From positions 1-6,308 of the forward strand of contig CAOKJJ010000244.1 of NCBI GenBank assembly GCA_948468465.1: DNA of 6,308 bases. Direction: 5' to 3'. Source of the stretch: an uncultured Eubacterium sp. (GTDB taxonomy: Bacteria > Bacillota_A > Clostridia > Lachnospirales > Lachnospiraceae). This document shows, one piece after another, positions 6,052 through 6,308 of this stretch (positions within the stretch are counted from its first letter, which is position 1; the number at the start of each line of letters is the position of its first letter). The notes below the pieces were generated by a model that saw only the letters and a list, made by a program, of their open reading frames with translations, was not told the origin of the DNA and searched no databases. The position numbers and the translations under genes are program-made.

Positions 6052-6308
6052 GTGAAAAATGAAATATCAGAGGCAGGCAATCTCATTCAGATTATCAGCC
6101 AATCAAGGCAGAATGCTCTGAAAAAAGTAAATGAGGAGCTGATTCAGATGTACTGGAAGGTAGGAGAATACCTGAGTACAGAATCCAGGAAAACATCATT
6201 CGGAGATGCTTATATAGATACAGTGGCGGAAGAAATCCAAAATGCATTTCCTGGGATTAAGGGATTTAACAGGCGTGGTCTGTATCGTATGAAGAAATTT
6301 TATGAAAC
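6052..6308 (+). CDS. DUF1016 / YhcG-type PDDEXK nuclease domain protein, 3'-partial
   Basis: The first 85 codons of a gene that leaves the window. The N-terminal domain of DUF1016 (YhcG) proteins is recognisable: an early helix with LIQIISQSRQNALKKVN (11-27), then QMYWKVGEYLS (32-42), FGDAYIDTVAEEI (50-62) and GFNRRGLYRMKKFYE (71-85). The family's C-terminal PDDEXK nuclease fold would lie beyond the end. Such proteins are about 330-380 residues, common on genomic islands and beside restriction-modification genes; a defence or DNA-processing role is usual speculation. The start GTG 6052 has GAGGTG at 6036-6041 (10-nt spacing, part of a longer GAGAGGTGGTGG). An in-frame TGA at 6022-6024 limits the 5' end. 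The gene follows the ImmA-like gene by 153 nt and the dyad at 6007-6029. Confidence 0.88.
   Translation, partial: MKNEISEAGNLIQIISQSRQNALKKVNEELIQMYWKVGEYLSTESRKTSFGDAYIDTVAEEIQNAFPGIKGFNRRGLYRMKKFYE

Noticed and set aside
1..6308. CRISPR array, tRNA, rRNA, riboswitch or insertion sequence
   Set aside because: No regularly spaced repeats, tRNA-like cloverleaf, known riboswitch pattern or transposase frame was seen on either strand.

Overview
The window looks like a chromosomal segment from an anaerobic Firmicute of the Lachnospiraceae/Clostridia type. The strong GGAGG-like ribosome sites, the GPH sugar transporter, the clostridial FGGY kinase and the LysR relic all resemble proteins I know from gut Clostridia. 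This placement is inference from family resemblance, not a measured taxonomy. All recognised genes are on the + strand.

Positions 1-4280 hold a compact four-gene sugar/polyol operon. It contains a short-chain dehydrogenase (5' end outside the window), an FGGY-family carbohydrate kinase, a GPH-type (MFS) sugar transporter and a HAD-superfamily sugar-phosphate phosphatase/mutase-like protein. Gaps are small (16 nt between kinase and transporter, an 11-nt overlap between transporter and HAD), and a good intrinsic terminator lies at 4454-4495. A plausible flow is: the transporter brings in a polyol or sugar, the dehydrogenase oxidises a polyol to a ketose, the kinase phosphorylates the ketose, and the HAD protein handles a phosphorylated intermediate or side product. 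The substrate cannot be fixed from this window. The HAD gene may have lost its normal C-terminus through a one-base change in an A-run.

Positions 4281-5127 contain no convincing intact gene but are not empty. They hold the terminator, an 8-bp-arm palindrome, a short but recognisable remnant of a LysR-type regulator (effector domain only), an unrecognised 91-codon reading frame, and a broken reading frame with three in-frame stops. This is a gene graveyard, visibly more AT-rich than the operon.

Positions 5128-6308 carry an ImmA/IrrE-type zinc metallopeptidase that has the protease and C-terminal parts but lacks the N-terminal helix-turn-helix region usual for its closest relatives. It is followed after about 150 nt by the start of a DUF1016/YhcG-type PDDEXK nuclease gene that runs off the window. 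A 23-bp near-perfect dyad sits just before the nuclease's ribosome site. This right-hand part looks like accessory, horizontally acquired DNA in decay next to a healthy catabolic operon. I do not see a clear novel system. The best candidates for follow-up are the truncated ImmA plus DUF1016 neighbourhood and its dyad, and the polyol operon's substrate.
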